DNA of 64,000 nt from Stenotrophomonas rhizophila (GCF_000661955.1 NZ_CP007597.1:2349605-2413604); one strand, 5' to 3'. Shown: positions 46,572 to 56,582, numbered from the stretch's first letter. The notes: a model not told the origin generated them from the letters alone. Program-made: numbers and translations.

Positions 46572-47750
46572 ATGGCACAAGTCATCAACACCAACACGAT
46601 GTCGTTGAATGCTCAGCGTAACCTGAGCACCTCCGGCAGCTCGTTGGCCACCACCATCCAGCGCTTGTCGTCGGGTTCGCGCATCAACAGCGCCAAGGAC
46701 GATGCGGCTGGCCTGGCCATCTCCGAGCGTTTCGGCACCCAGATCCGCGGCACCGACGTGGCCATCCGCAATGCCAACGACGGCATTTCGCTGGCCCAGG
46801 TCGCCGAAGGCTCGCTGACCGAAATCGGCAACAACCTGCAGCGCGTCCGTGAACTGGCCGTGCAGGCCTCCAACGCCACCAACTCCGCCAGCGACCGCAA
46901 GGCGCTGCAGGCCGAAGTGACCCAGCTGGTCAGCGAAATCGACCGCGTCGCCAAGCAATCCGATTTCAACGGCACCAAGCTGCTGGACGGTTCGTTCTCC
47001 AGCCAGCTGTTCCAGGTCGGCGCCAACGCTGGTCAGGCCATTGCCATCGACAAGGTGGTCGACGCCCGCGTCGGCTCGCTGGGCACCAGCACCTTCGCCA
47101 CCGGTGACACCGCTGCGGTTGCCGCAGTCGCCACCGACGTGCGCTTCGGCGGCAAGGTGATGGGCGTGGACATCGGCACGGTTGAAGTCAAGAACGGTGC
47201 CACCCTCGGCGATGCTGCCAAGGCCCTGGCCACCGCGATCAACAGCAAGATCGGCGAAGCCGGCATCTACGCCGAAGCCAATGACGACGGCACCCTGAAG
47301 CTGTCCTCGGTCAAGGAAGGCAAGGACGTGGTTGCCGCTGACGTCGCCCTGACCCGCAGCAACTACCAGTCGGCCACCTCCGATTGGAGCGCCGCGGCGG
47401 CCACCAGCGCGTACACCGCCGACACCGCCACCGATGCCAACGCACAGAAGCTGGATGTCAGCTCGGTGCTGGGCGCACAGCAGGCGCTGGAAATCGTCGA
47501 TAAGGCGCTGGGTTCGATCAACAACACCCGCGCTGACCTCGGTGCCATCCAGAACCGCTTCACCTCGGTCGTTGCCAACCTGCAGACCTCCACGGAGAAC
47601 CTGTCGGCCTCGCGTAGCCGCATCCGCGATACCGACTTCGCCAAGGAAACCGCAGAGCTGACCCGCACCCAGATCCTGCAGCAGGCCGGTACGGCCATGC
47701 TGGCCCAGGCCAACCAGGTGCCGCAGAACGTGCTCAGCCTGCTGCGCTGA
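46572..47750 (+). CDS. fliC: flagellin, copy 3
   Basis: 392 residues. The flanking D0/D1 domains match copies 2 and 4 almost exactly. The central region (165-295) differs: VVDARVGSLGTSTFATGDTA and GGKVMGVDIGTVEVKNGATL. AAGGAAC precedes ATG 46572. The C-terminal coding region is identical at base level to copy 2 from the NNTRADLGAIQ codons onward, which indicates recent gene conversion or duplication. Confidence 0.95.
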   Translation: MAQVINTNTMSLNAQRNLSTSGSSLATTIQRLSSGSRINSAKDDAAGLAISERFGTQIRGTDVAIRNANDGISLAQVAEGSLTEIGNNLQRVRELAVQASNATNSASDRKALQAEVTQLVSEIDRVAKQSDFNGTKLLDGSFSSQLFQVGANAGQAIAIDKVVDARVGSLGTSTFATGDTAAVAAVATDVRFGGKVMGVDIGTVEVKNGATLGDAAKALATAINSKIGEAGIYAEANDDGTLKLSSVKEGKDVVAADVALTRSNYQSATSDWSAAAATSAYTADTATDANAQKLDVSSVLGAQQALEIVDKALGSINNTRADLGAIQNRFTSVVANLQTSTENLSASRSRIRDTDFAKETAELTRTQILQQAGTAMLAQANQVPQNVLSLLR

Positions 47751-47766
47751 TCCCGTTTGATCCGAA

Positions 47767-47786
47767 GGCGCCGGCCCACCGGCGCC
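47767..47786 (+). other. GC-rich hairpin between flagellin copies 3 and 4
   Basis: GGCGCCGG / CCGGCGCC with a four-base loop and no T tract, at the same relative place as the hairpin after copy 2. Confidence 0.65.
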
Positions 47787-47829
47787 GCTTCCACCGCACC
47801 ACGCTCCATGCACGCCTGAAGGAAACCCC

Positions 47830-49002
47830 ATGGCACAAGTCATCAACACCAATACGATGTCGCTCAACGCTCAGCGCAACCTGAGCACCAGCGGCAGCTC
47901 CCTGGCCACCACCATCCAGCGCCTGTCGTCGGGTTCGCGCATCAACAGCGCCAAGGACGATGCGGCTGGCCTGGCCATCTCCGAGCGCTTTGGCACCCAG
48001 ATCCGCGGCACCGACGTGGCCATCCGCAATGCCAACGACGGCATCTCGCTGGCCCAGGTCGCCGAAGGCTCGCTGACCGAAATCGGCAACAACCTGCAGC
48101 GCGTCCGCGAACTGTCGGTGCAGGCCTCCAACGCCACCAACTCCGCCAGCGACCGCAAGGCGCTGCAGGCCGAAGTGACCCAGCTGGTCAGCGAAATCGA
48201 CCGCGTCGCCAAGCAGTCCGACTTCAACGGCACCAAGCTGCTGGACGGTTCGTTCTCCAGCCAGCTGTTCCAGGTCGGCGCCAACGCCGGCCAGGCCATT
48301 GCCATCGACAAGGTGGTGGACGCCAAGACCAACGCCCTGGGCGGCGCGCAGTTCGCCACCGCCACGGTTGCCAAGGTGACCGGCGTGGCCGACACCGATG
48401 TGGCGATCGCTGCCTTCAGCATCACCGACAGCAAGGGCACTGAAGTCAAGTTCGACAAGCTGGATGTGAAGAGCGTCGGCACCGGCCCGGAGAACGAAGT
48501 GGCCGCCGGCAAGGCGCTGGCAACCCACATCAATGCCAAGATCGGCGAAACCGGCATCTACGCCGAAGCCGATGCGGCCGGCGCCGTGACCCTGACCTCG
48601 GTCAAGGACAGCGTCGACAAGGACGGCGTGGCCAAGGTCTTCACCACCGACGTCGCTGGCGCTGGCACCGTGACCCTGGGCACCAAGCAGTTCGCCGATG
48701 CGATCGACGTGTCCACCGTAAAGGGTGCACAGCAGGCCCTGGAAATCGTCGACAAGGCCCTGGGTGCGATCAACAACACCCGCGCCGACCTCGGTGCCAT
48801 CCAGAACCGCTTCACCTCGGTCGTTGCCAACCTGCAGACCTCCACGGAGAACCTGTCGGCCTCGCGTAGCCGCATCCGCGATACCGACTTCGCCAAGGAA
48901 ACCGCAGAGCTGACCCGCACCCAGATCCTGCAGCAGGCCGGTACGGCCATGCTGGCCCAGGCCAACCAGGTGCCGCAGAACGTGCTCAGCCTGCTGCGCT
49001 GA
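47830..49002 (+). CDS. fliC: flagellin, copy 4
   Basis: 390 residues. It has the same D0/D1 as the other copies but LQRVRELSVQ (Ser for Ala) in the TLR5-type site. The central domain is distinct again (ATVAKVTGVADTDVAIAAFS, VKFDKLDVKSVGTGPENEVA). It is the last flagellin gene; a GC hairpin (49015-49038), a long imperfect palindrome (49081-49140) and a terminator (49230-49258) follow. Confidence 0.95.
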   Translation: MAQVINTNTMSLNAQRNLSTSGSSLATTIQRLSSGSRINSAKDDAAGLAISERFGTQIRGTDVAIRNANDGISLAQVAEGSLTEIGNNLQRVRELSVQASNATNSASDRKALQAEVTQLVSEIDRVAKQSDFNGTKLLDGSFSSQLFQVGANAGQAIAIDKVVDAKTNALGGAQFATATVAKVTGVADTDVAIAAFSITDSKGTEVKFDKLDVKSVGTGPENEVAAGKALATHINAKIGETGIYAEADAAGAVTLTSVKDSVDKDGVAKVFTTDVAGAGTVTLGTKQFADAIDVSTVKGAQQALEIVDKALGAINNTRADLGAIQNRFTSVVANLQTSTENLSASRSRIRDTDFAKETAELTRTQILQQAGTAMLAQANQVPQNVLSLLR

Positions 49003-49014
49003 TCCACGCGTCCA

Positions 49015-49038
49015 CGCCGCCGGCAACCGCCGGCGGCG
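49015..49038 (+). other. GC-rich hairpin after flagellin copy 4
   Basis: CGCCGCCGGC / GCCGGCGGCG, ten pairs around an AACC loop, no T tract. Confidence 0.65.
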
Positions 49039-49080
49039 CGGGCAAACCCCGAAACATCCGTTCAAACGTCACGCAGGAAC

Positions 49081-49140
49081 GGGCCATGGCCATGGGCCGG
49101 ACTCTCTCTCCCGGCAGCCACATCCCCGTGGCCATGGCCC
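49081..49140. other. long imperfect palindrome after the flagellin cluster
   Basis: GGGCCATGGCCATGGG (49081-49096) pairs with CCCGTGGCCATGGCCC (49125-49140) in 16 pairs including one G-U; the 28-base loop can form its own small CCGG hairpin. Confidence 0.6.
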
Positions 49141-49229
49141 GCCCCTGCGGCAGAACCGTTATCAGCGCTGTTAGTTTGACTGAACATCCCGGGTGGCTTC
49201 GTCTCCCCCCGCTTTTTCAGTAGCCTGAG

Positions 49230-49258
49230 CCCTCCTCTACATTGGAGGAGGGTTTTTT
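49230..49258 (+). terminator. rho-independent terminator of the flagellin cluster
   Basis: CCCTCCTC / GAGGAGGG stem with a seven-base loop and TTTTTT, 228 bases after flagellin copy 4. Confidence 0.92.
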
Positions 49259-49337
49259 ACAGACCCCCGGCCGGACCGTACTGCGTCCCGCCCGGATACC
49301 CCTGCAAAGCGCGTGCCATTCTTCCGCGCCGAGCCAG

Positions 49338-49353
49338 TGGCACAACTCCTGCA
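49338..49353 (+). promoter_or_regulatory. sigma-54 promoter of fliD
   Basis: TGGCACAACTCCTGCA with GG-N10-GC spacing, about 100 bases before the fliD ATG/GTG region. Confidence 0.82.
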
Positions 49354-49365
49354 TCAACGTGGTTC

Positions 49366-49392
49366 TAAAGACCCGGCGGCTACGGCCGCTAC
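49366..49392 (+). promoter_or_regulatory. sigma-28 promoter of fliD
   Basis: TAAAGACC, 11 bases, GCCGCTAC, starting 13 bases after the sigma-54 site. Confidence 0.8.
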
Positions 49393-49452
49393 ATTCGTTG
49401 ACAGCACGGCCACGCGGCACCCCCGCGGCGGCTCACAGACAGGAGAAACAAC

Positions 49453-50835
49453 GTGGCTGACTTTGGTTATGGTGGCATCGGTTCCGGACTGGATATTTCC
49501 GGCATGGTGGCCAGCCTGGTCGCGGCCGACCGCAAGCCGGCGGACAACGCACTCAACCTGCAGCAGTCCAAGGCCAAGATGCAGCTGTCGGCGGTGGGCA
49601 CGGTCAAGTCCGCGTTCGACCTGCTGACCACCTCGCTCAAGGCGCTCAAGGCCTCCACCGCGTTCGATGCCCGCCTGGTCAGTGCGACCAAGGCCGGCAC
49701 CGAGGAGATCCTGACCGTCAGCAGCACCAACGCCGCGGCAACCGGCAGCCACGAGATCGACGTCACCCAGCTGGCCACGGCCAACAAGTGGATCGCCGAC
49801 ACCTCGGTGCCCAAGACCAAGACCTTCGGCGCCGGAACCCTGACGCTGGACGTTGGCGTGGGCGACAAGAAAAAGACGTTGGAAATCCAGGTCGAGGCCG
49901 ATGACACCCTCTCCTCGATCCGCACCAAGATCGAGAAGGCCGGCCGCAGCCTGGGCGTGCAGTCCACCCTGATCGCCTCGGGCGACAACCAGTTCCTGTC
50001 GATCTCGCAGGAAAAGGCCGGCACCGCCAACGCCATCAAGCTCAGCGCGGGCGCCGGCAACGCCGACCTGACCGCCCTGGCGGCCAGCATGTCCGAGCGC
50101 ACCCCGGCGGCCGATGCCAAGCTGACCATCGATGGCGTGGAAGTGGTGGCCAGCGAGAACACCGTCACCGACGTGGTGCCCGGCCTGACCCTGAACCTGA
50201 AGGCCAAGGGCAAGAGCACCGTCACCGTCAGCACCGACGTGGCCGCCGCACGCAAGGTCATGCAGGACTTCGTGACCGCCTACAACGGCGCGATCAGCGC
50301 GATCAACACCGCCACCAAGTACGACATCGAGAACAAGGAGCCGTCGTCGCTGACCGGCGATGCGCAGATGCGTGGCGCGTCCAGCCAGCTGCGCGCAATG
50401 ATGGGCGGCGTGCTCAAGGACCTGGCCGCAGCCGGCCTGGACCCCAAGACGCTGGGGCTGCAGACCCGCGCCTACCCCAATGCCGATGGCAGCCTGGTGC
50501 TGGATGGCACCAAGTTCGAAGCGGCCCTGGTCAACAAGGCCGGCGCCGTGCGCGAAGCCCTGACCGGTGACGACGGCGCGGCCGCCAAACTGTTCGCCAT
50601 GGTGGACGGCTACACCAGCACCACCGTGGGCAAGGAAGGCGCGTTCGTTTCGCGCACCAAGAGCATCAATGCCACCCTCACCGACATCGACAAGCGCCGC
50701 AAGGCCCTGGACGTGCGCATGGCCGGTGTCGAAGAGCGCTACAAGAAGCAGTTCCTGGCCCTGGATACGTTGATGGGCAAGCTCAGCCAGACCACCTCCT
50801 CGCTGAGCGCGCAGCTCAGCCAGCTGGCCGGTTGA
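49453..50835 (+). CDS. fliD: flagellar filament cap protein FliD
   Basis: HAP2, 460 residues. FliD sits on the filament tip and folds arriving flagellin. The N-terminus FGYGGIGSGLDISGMVASLVAADR and the ISQEKAGTANAIKLS region are FliD features; the C-terminal FliD_C domain includes GDAQMRGASSQLRAMMGG, GLQTRAYPNADGSLVLD, GVEERYKKQFLALDTLMG and the terminal coiled coil. The start GTG 49453 gives MADFGYGG and has AGGAGAAAC upstream. Tandem sigma-54 and sigma-28 promoters precede it. Confidence 0.96.
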   Translation: MADFGYGGIGSGLDISGMVASLVAADRKPADNALNLQQSKAKMQLSAVGTVKSAFDLLTTSLKALKASTAFDARLVSATKAGTEEILTVSSTNAAATGSHEIDVTQLATANKWIADTSVPKTKTFGAGTLTLDVGVGDKKKTLEIQVEADDTLSSIRTKIEKAGRSLGVQSTLIASGDNQFLSISQEKAGTANAIKLSAGAGNADLTALAASMSERTPAADAKLTIDGVEVVASENTVTDVVPGLTLNLKAKGKSTVTVSTDVAAARKVMQDFVTAYNGAISAINTATKYDIENKEPSSLTGDAQMRGASSQLRAMMGGVLKDLAAAGLDPKTLGLQTRAYPNADGSLVLDGTKFEAALVNKAGAVREALTGDDGAAAKLFAMVDGYTSTTVGKEGAFVSRTKSINATLTDIDKRRKALDVRMAGVEERYKKQFLALDTLMGKLSQTTSSLSAQLSQLAG

Positions 50836-50841
50836 TCCATA

Positions 50842-50876
50842 CGGCAGCGTGCTCAAGTTAATCGCGCACGCTGCCG
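50842..50876 (+). other. hairpin in the fliD-fliS gap
   Basis: CGGCAGCGTGC / GCACGCTGCCG, 11 pairs, 13-base loop, no T run. Possible mRNA processing or attenuation site. Confidence 0.6.
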
Positions 50877-50968
50877 ATACAGGTACCGACGCAGTACCAA
50901 CGCAGGCTCCACCCCCGGTGCCGCAGACCTCGCGAGGCACGCGGCCCCGCACGAAGGAGACATGATTG

Positions 50969-51385
50969 ATGTACGGTTCGAACCGTCAATTCACCGAGCA
51001 GTACCGGCAGGTCGGCGTACAGAGCGCGATCACCGATGCCGATCCGCACAAGCTGGTCGCCCTGCTCCTGGCCGGCGCGCTGGAACGCGTCCGCCTGGCC
51101 CAGGCCTGCCTGGAAGGCGGCGACCAGGCCCGCAAGGGCAAGGCGATCGGCGAAGTCTGCGCGATCGTGGGCCACCTCAACGGCTCGCTCGACCACGAGG
51201 CCGGCGGCGAGATCGCCGGCAATCTGTCGGCGCTGTATGACTATGTGATGCAGCGGCTGACCGAAGCCAACCTGCACAACGACCCCGAAGCCCTGCGCGA
51301 ATCGCTGGAGCTGCTGGGCGAGATCGACGCCGCCTGGAACGCGATCCCGCGCGACCAGCGCGTGCCCGCACAGGCCGCGCTGTAA
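50969..51385 (+). CDS. fliS: flagellar export chaperone FliS
   Basis: 138 residues from ATG 50969, which has AAGGAGA eight bases upstream (a TTG one codon earlier is less likely). All-helical FliS fold: MYGSNRQFTEQYRQVGVQSA, DPHKLVALLLAGALERVRLA and the ALYDYVMQRLTEANL helix that clasps the flagellin C-terminus to prevent premature assembly. The stop overlaps the next start (TAATG). Confidence 0.95.
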   Translation: MYGSNRQFTEQYRQVGVQSAITDADPHKLVALLLAGALERVRLAQACLEGGDQARKGKAIGEVCAIVGHLNGSLDHEAGGEIAGNLSALYDYVMQRLTEANLHNDPEALRESLELLGEIDAAWNAIPRDQRVPAQAAL

Positions 51386-51693
51386 TGGCCACCACCCTGC
51401 TCACCCTGGCCGACCTCAACGCCGAGCTGGACACGCTGGAAACCGCGCTGCTGGCCGACGACCACGAGCGCGCCAGCGACTGCCTGGACACGCTGCACGT
51501 CAACCAGGGGCGGTTCCTGGCCCAGCCGGGTGCGCTTGACGATGTGGCCGGCCTGAGTGCCCTGGAAGGCCGCCAGCAGCGCATCATGGTGATGATGATG
51601 AGCCAGCGCGACGAGGCCGGCCGCCACCTGCGCAACGGCGCCAACGCCAACCGGGCGGCGCACGCCTACCTCACTGCGGAGTCGCTGGCATGA
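51385..51693 (+). CDS. FliT-like small flagellar protein
   Basis: 102 residues, helical and acidic (LADLNAELDTLETALLADDH, RIMVMMMSQRDEAGRHLRNG). Its position directly after fliS, with overlapping stop and start codons, is that of fliT, the chaperone of FliD and inhibitor of FlhDC in enterics. Sequence similarity to FliT is too weak to claim the symbol. The stop overlaps the PilZ gene start (ATGA). Confidence 0.7.
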   Translation: MATTLLTLADLNAELDTLETALLADDHERASDCLDTLHVNQGRFLAQPGALDDVAGLSALEGRQQRIMVMMMSQRDEAGRHLRNGANANRAAHAYLTAESLA

Positions 51694-52280
51694 ACGACGC
51701 GCGCCCCGCGGCCATCCATCATCCGGCCGAAAGCGAGCTGTTCGATGAAACGTTGAGCTGCGAGGTGGCACTGCCCGCCGAGTTCCGCCTGGGCAGTGCG
51801 GTGATACGCCCCGGCAGTGCCGAAACCCTGCTGCGCAGCGTGGCACTGGTGGAAGATGCACGCAGCGACGACGGCCACGACGACCGCGGCGAATCCACGG
51901 CGCAGATGCAGCGGCTGGAGGCCAAGCTGGACCTGACCATGGTGCTGCTGGGCCGACTGGTGCGGCAGAGCGCCCAGGACCTGGACCTGCGCCCGCTGCG
52001 CTGGTCGCGCCGGGGCATCCGCCTGGAACAGGGCGCGCGCAGCGGTGCGGCCGCCGGCAGCCTGGGCGTGATCCGGCTGCAGCCCTGCGACTGGCTGCCC
52101 GACCATATCGACCTGCCGGTCGCGGTGCTGGCCGAAGCGGCTACCGGCGCCGGCGCGCACTTCCTCTGGCTGCGCTTCGAGCCGATGAGCGATGCGCTGG
52201 AAATGGCGCTGGAACGGCATTTGTTCCGCCTGCACCGGCGCCAGATCGCCCAGGCGCGGTTGGCCGATCGACGCCCCTGA
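51690..52280 (+). CDS. PilZ-type cyclic-di-GMP effector with coiled coil
   Basis: 196 residues. The central heptad stretch MQRLEAKLDLTMVLLGRLVR is a likely oligomerising coiled coil. The PilZ-like beta domain follows it (LRPLRWSRRGIRLEQGARSG, and IDLPVAVLAEAATGAGAHFL). The canonical RxxxR...DxSxxG c-di-GMP motif is not complete, as in the tetrameric xanthomonad PilZ proteins, so ligand binding is uncertain. In X. campestris a PilZ gene at the same site affects motility and virulence. ATGA overlap with the fliT-like gene places it in the fliD-fliS transcript. Confidence 0.75.
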   Translation: MNDARPAAIHHPAESELFDETLSCEVALPAEFRLGSAVIRPGSAETLLRSVALVEDARSDDGHDDRGESTAQMQRLEAKLDLTMVLLGRLVRQSAQDLDLRPLRWSRRGIRLEQGARSGAAAGSLGVIRLQPCDWLPDHIDLPVAVLAEAATGAGAHFLWLRFEPMSDALEMALERHLFRLHRRQIAQARLADRRP

Positions 52281-52398
52281 CCGGGATTGACGGGTGCCGG
52301 CCGGCGGCCGGCAGCCCACACCGTGACGGGTTCGGCTTGGCGGTAGGCCGCCACTCCGTTAAGGTGGCCGTCTTCTTCACATCCCCCCAAGCCTGCCT

Positions 52399-53031
52399 GT
52401 GCGCGTTCTCATCGTCGACGATCACACCCTGGTCCGCGCCGGCCTCAGCCGCCTGCTCCAGGGCTTTGCCAATGTCGAGGTGGTCGCCGATGCCAGCAAT
52501 GCCGAACAGGCGCTGCAGATGGCCATCCAGCACAGCCCCGATGTCATCCTGATGGACCTGTCGCTGCCGGGCCGTACCGGCCTTGAAGCACTGAGCGACA
52601 TTCTGCTGCGCGCCCCCGGCACCCGGGTGGTGATGATGACCATGCACGACGACGCGGTGCACGTGCGCGATGCGCTGGACCGTGGCGCGGTCGGCTTCGT
52701 GGTCAAGGATGCCGCCCCGCAGGAGCTGGAGCTGGCGCTGCTGGCCGCCCATGCCGGCCAGGTGTTCCTGAGCCCACAGATCTCGGCCAAGATGCTGGCG
52801 CCCATGCTGGGCAAGGAAAAGCCGGTGGGCGTGGCCGCGCTGTCGCCCCGCCAGCGCGAGATCCTGCGCCAGATCGGCCGCGGCGAGAGCAACAAGGAAA
52901 TCGCGGCCGACCTCGGCATCAGCGTCAAGACCGTGGAAACCCACCGCGCGCGCATGATGGAGTCGCTGGGCTGCCGCCGCGCCAATGATCTGCTGCTGCT
53001 CGCCGCGCGCCACCAGCACGAACTGGAATGA
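52399..53031 (+). CDS. NarL/LuxR-type response regulator
   Basis: 210 residues. An N-terminal receiver (RVLIVDDHTLVRAGLSRLL; phospho-acceptor Asp in VILMDLSLPGRTG at about 54; Lys in FVVKDAAPQEL) is joined to a C-terminal LuxR helix-turn-helix (LSPRQREILRQIGRGESNKE, then IAADLGISVKTVETHRARMM). Its targets are unknown; its place beside rpoN2 suggests a role in motility control. The start is GTG 52399 with no Shine-Dalgarno. The partner kinase is not adjacent. Confidence 0.92.
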   Translation: MRVLIVDDHTLVRAGLSRLLQGFANVEVVADASNAEQALQMAIQHSPDVILMDLSLPGRTGLEALSDILLRAPGTRVVMMTMHDDAVHVRDALDRGAVGFVVKDAAPQELELALLAAHAGQVFLSPQISAKMLAPMLGKEKPVGVAALSPRQREILRQIGRGESNKEIAADLGISVKTVETHRARMMESLGCRRANDLLLLAARHQHELE

Positions 53032-53170
53032 GCCGCGCCGGTTCTCCGGCAGCCTGAAGCCTTCAGGCGGGGTGGCGACGGAATTTTGAACGGCACCGGG
53101 CCGCCCGGGTCACCAGATACAGGGGTTCCAGCCGCAGGCGGCGTCAATTTTCCGCACTTGTGTAGGGATT

Positions 53171-53191
53171 TTCCTGACTCACTGTCAGGAA
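53171..53191. promoter_or_regulatory. perfect inverted repeat upstream of rpoN2
   Basis: TTCCTGAC-N5-GTCAGGAA, 103 bases before the rpoN2 ATG. Could be an operator for a dimeric regulator or a short mRNA hairpin. Confidence 0.5.
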
Positions 53192-53293
53192 CCTGACGAC
53201 AGCACTAGGGAACCCCCTGATTACGGTGTCGGGATAACACAAGCAAGATGTGTTCCATAACGCGCCGGGGAGTCGGCGCGATGGGGAACACAC

Positions 53294-54703
53294 ATGAAGC
53301 CGACGATGTCGACCCAGCTGGGTCAGCAGCTCCACCTCACGCCGCAACTGCTGCAGTCGATCCGACTGCTGCAGCTGGACGGCATGCAGCTGGAGCTGGA
53401 AATCCGCCGCGCCCTGGAGACCAATCCGCTGCTGGAGATCGAAGAGGCGCCCGAAGCGCCCGCGGCCGACACCAGCGACACCACCACCGTGCAGGAAGTG
53501 GCCGCGTTCGACGAGCTGCCCGAAAGTGCGATGTGGGATGTGCCCGGCGCCAGCTGGCAGGACGGCGACGATGACCGCATGCAGCGGATTGCCGCCGACG
53601 AATCCAGCGACCCGCACCTGCGCGCCCTGCAGCGCCTGACCCTGGAGCTGGACGCACGCGAACTGGCCGTCGCCAGCTTCTGGCTGGAGCACTGCGACGA
53701 CGCCGGTTACCTGGACGCGCCGCTGGCCCAGCTGCAGCTGCTGGCCAGCGCCCATCACGACGTGGACGCCGCCGGCGTCGAAGCGGTCCGCCAGCAGATC
53801 CTGCACGGCGACCCGGCCGGCCTGGCCGCCTGCGACCTGCATGAATGCCTGAGCGTGCAGCTGCGCGCCCTGCCCGGCCGCGTCCCGGCCCGCCACCTGG
53901 CCCAGCGCGTGCTCGACGAGGGGCTGGAAAGCCTGGCCGCGCACGACTACATCGCCCTGGCCCGCCAGCTTGATGCCGAAGTGGCCGACATCCATGAAGC
54001 CGTTCGGCTGATCCTGTCGCTGCAGCCGCGCCCGGGCGACAGCCTGCGCCCGGACGACAACGGCGTGGTCATCCCCGACGTCATCGCCTGGCACGCCGAC
54101 AACCAGTGGCGCGTGGCGTTGAACCCGGCCACCAGCCGTCGCCTGAGCATCAACCCCAGCTACGAGCATGCGCTGGCCGATGCCGGCGAGGCGGCCCAGC
54201 CGCTGCGCGACATGCTGCAGGAAGCGCGCTGGCTCACCCGCGGCCTGTCGATGCGCTATGACACCCTGCTGCGCACCACCCGGGTGATCATCGAGCGCCA
54301 GGCCGGCTTCCTTACCCGCGGTGAAGAGGCCATGGCGCCGCTGACCCTGAAAGAAGTGGCCGATGCGATCGGCATGCACGAATCGACCGTGTCGCGCATC
54401 ACCACCGGCAAGTACCTGCAGACGCCGCGCGGCACCCTGGAGCTGAAGCACTTCTTCGCCGTGCGGCTGGAAGGCGCCAGCGTCTCCGGCCAGGCCGTCA
54501 AGGCCATGGTGCGCCGCCTGATCGACGCCGAACCGGCCGGCCGGCCGCTGGCCGATGAGGCCATCGCCGGCCTGCTGTCGCGCCAGGGGGTGAACATCGC
54601 CCGCCGTACCGTTGCAAAATACCGCGAACAACTGGACATCGCCCCGGCGCGTGAACGCCGCCGGATCAATGCCAGGACCCCGCAACTGGCCCGGGTGGGC
54701 TGA
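53294..54703 (+). CDS. rpoN2: RNA polymerase sigma-54 factor (flagellar RpoN2)
   Basis: 469 residues, typical of RpoN. Region I is Gln/Leu-rich ([40 protein letters not shown]) and binds enhancer-binding proteins and the -12 element. Region III contains the core-binding part and the helix-turn-helix [20 protein letters not shown]. The RpoN box is [10 protein letters not shown] (about 436). Its place beside vemR and fleQ in the flagellar cluster marks it as the RpoN2 paralogue of xanthomonads, not the one in the PTS-linked rpoN locus. It supplies the sigma factor for the GG-N10-GC promoters found in this window. Confidence 0.93.
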   Translation: MKPTMSTQLGQQLHLTPQLLQSIRLLQLDGMQLELEIRRALETNPLLEIEEAPEAPAADTSDTTTVQEVAAFDELPESAMWDVPGASWQDGDDDRMQRIAADESSDPHLRALQRLTLELDARELAVASFWLEHCDDAGYLDAPLAQLQLLASAHHDVDAAGVEAVRQQILHGDPAGLAACDLHECLSVQLRALPGRVPARHLAQRVLDEGLESLAAHDYIALARQLDAEVADIHEAVRLILSLQPRPGDSLRPDDNGVVIPDVIAWHADNQWRVALNPATSRRLSINPSYEHALADAGEAAQPLRDMLQEARWLTRGLSMRYDTLLRTTRVIIERQAGFLTRGEEAMAPLTLKEVADAIGMHESTVSRITTGKYLQTPRGTLELKHFFAVRLEGASVSGQAVKAMVRRLIDAEPAGRPLADEAIAGLLSRQGVNIARRTVAKYREQLDIAPARERRRINARTPQLARVG

Positions 54704-54717
54704 AGGAAATGGAAGAC

Positions 54718-55091
54718 ATGAACAAGCTCACCGTCCTGCTGGTCGACGACCACGAGGGCTTCATCAACGCCGCCATGCGCCACTTCCGCAAGGTCGACTG
54801 GCTGGACGTGATCGGCAGCGCCGCCAACGGCCTGGAAGCCATCGAACGCTCGGAAACGCTGCGCCCGCAAGTGGTGCTGATGGATCTGGCGATGCCCGAA
54901 ATGGGCGGCCTGCAGGCCACCCGCCTGATCAAGTCGCAGGACGACGCCCCGTACATCGTCATCGCCAGCCACTTCGACGACGTCGAGCACCGCGAGCACG
55001 CCCTGCGCGCTGGCGCCGACAACTTCGTCAGCAAGCTGTCCTACATCCAGGAGGTCATGCCGATCCTGGAAGGTCTGAAGGGGAATGGATC

Positions 55092-55095
<4 letters not shown>
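54718..55095 (+). CDS. vemR: single-domain response regulator VemR
   Basis: 125 residues from ATG 54718 ([14 protein letters not shown]). An in-frame ATG at 54709 is only one base from AAGGA and unlikely. It is a lone receiver domain: acidic pocket VDDH, phospho-acceptor Asp in [13 protein letters not shown] (about 56) and Lys in [12 protein letters not shown]. There is no output domain. In X. campestris VemR lies between rpoN2 and fleQ and controls motility and virulence by acting on FleQ; the gene order is the same here. The stop overlaps the fleQ start (ATGA). Confidence 0.9.

Positions 55096-56582
<1,487 letters not shown>

Larger units (their letters stand above)
49003..49452. other. 450-base gap between flagellin copy 4 and fliD
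   Basis: It holds two hairpins (49015-49038, 49081-49140), the flagellin terminator (49230-49258), and the tandem sigma-54 and sigma-28 promoters of fliD. Nothing else is recognised. Confidence 0.75.

Noticed and set aside
45264..47867. Very long open frame (about 867 codons) antisense to flagellin copies 2 and 3
   Set aside because: It mirrors the third-position GC bias of the sense genes, repeats itself with each flagellin copy and resembles no protein; the sense flagellins are certain.
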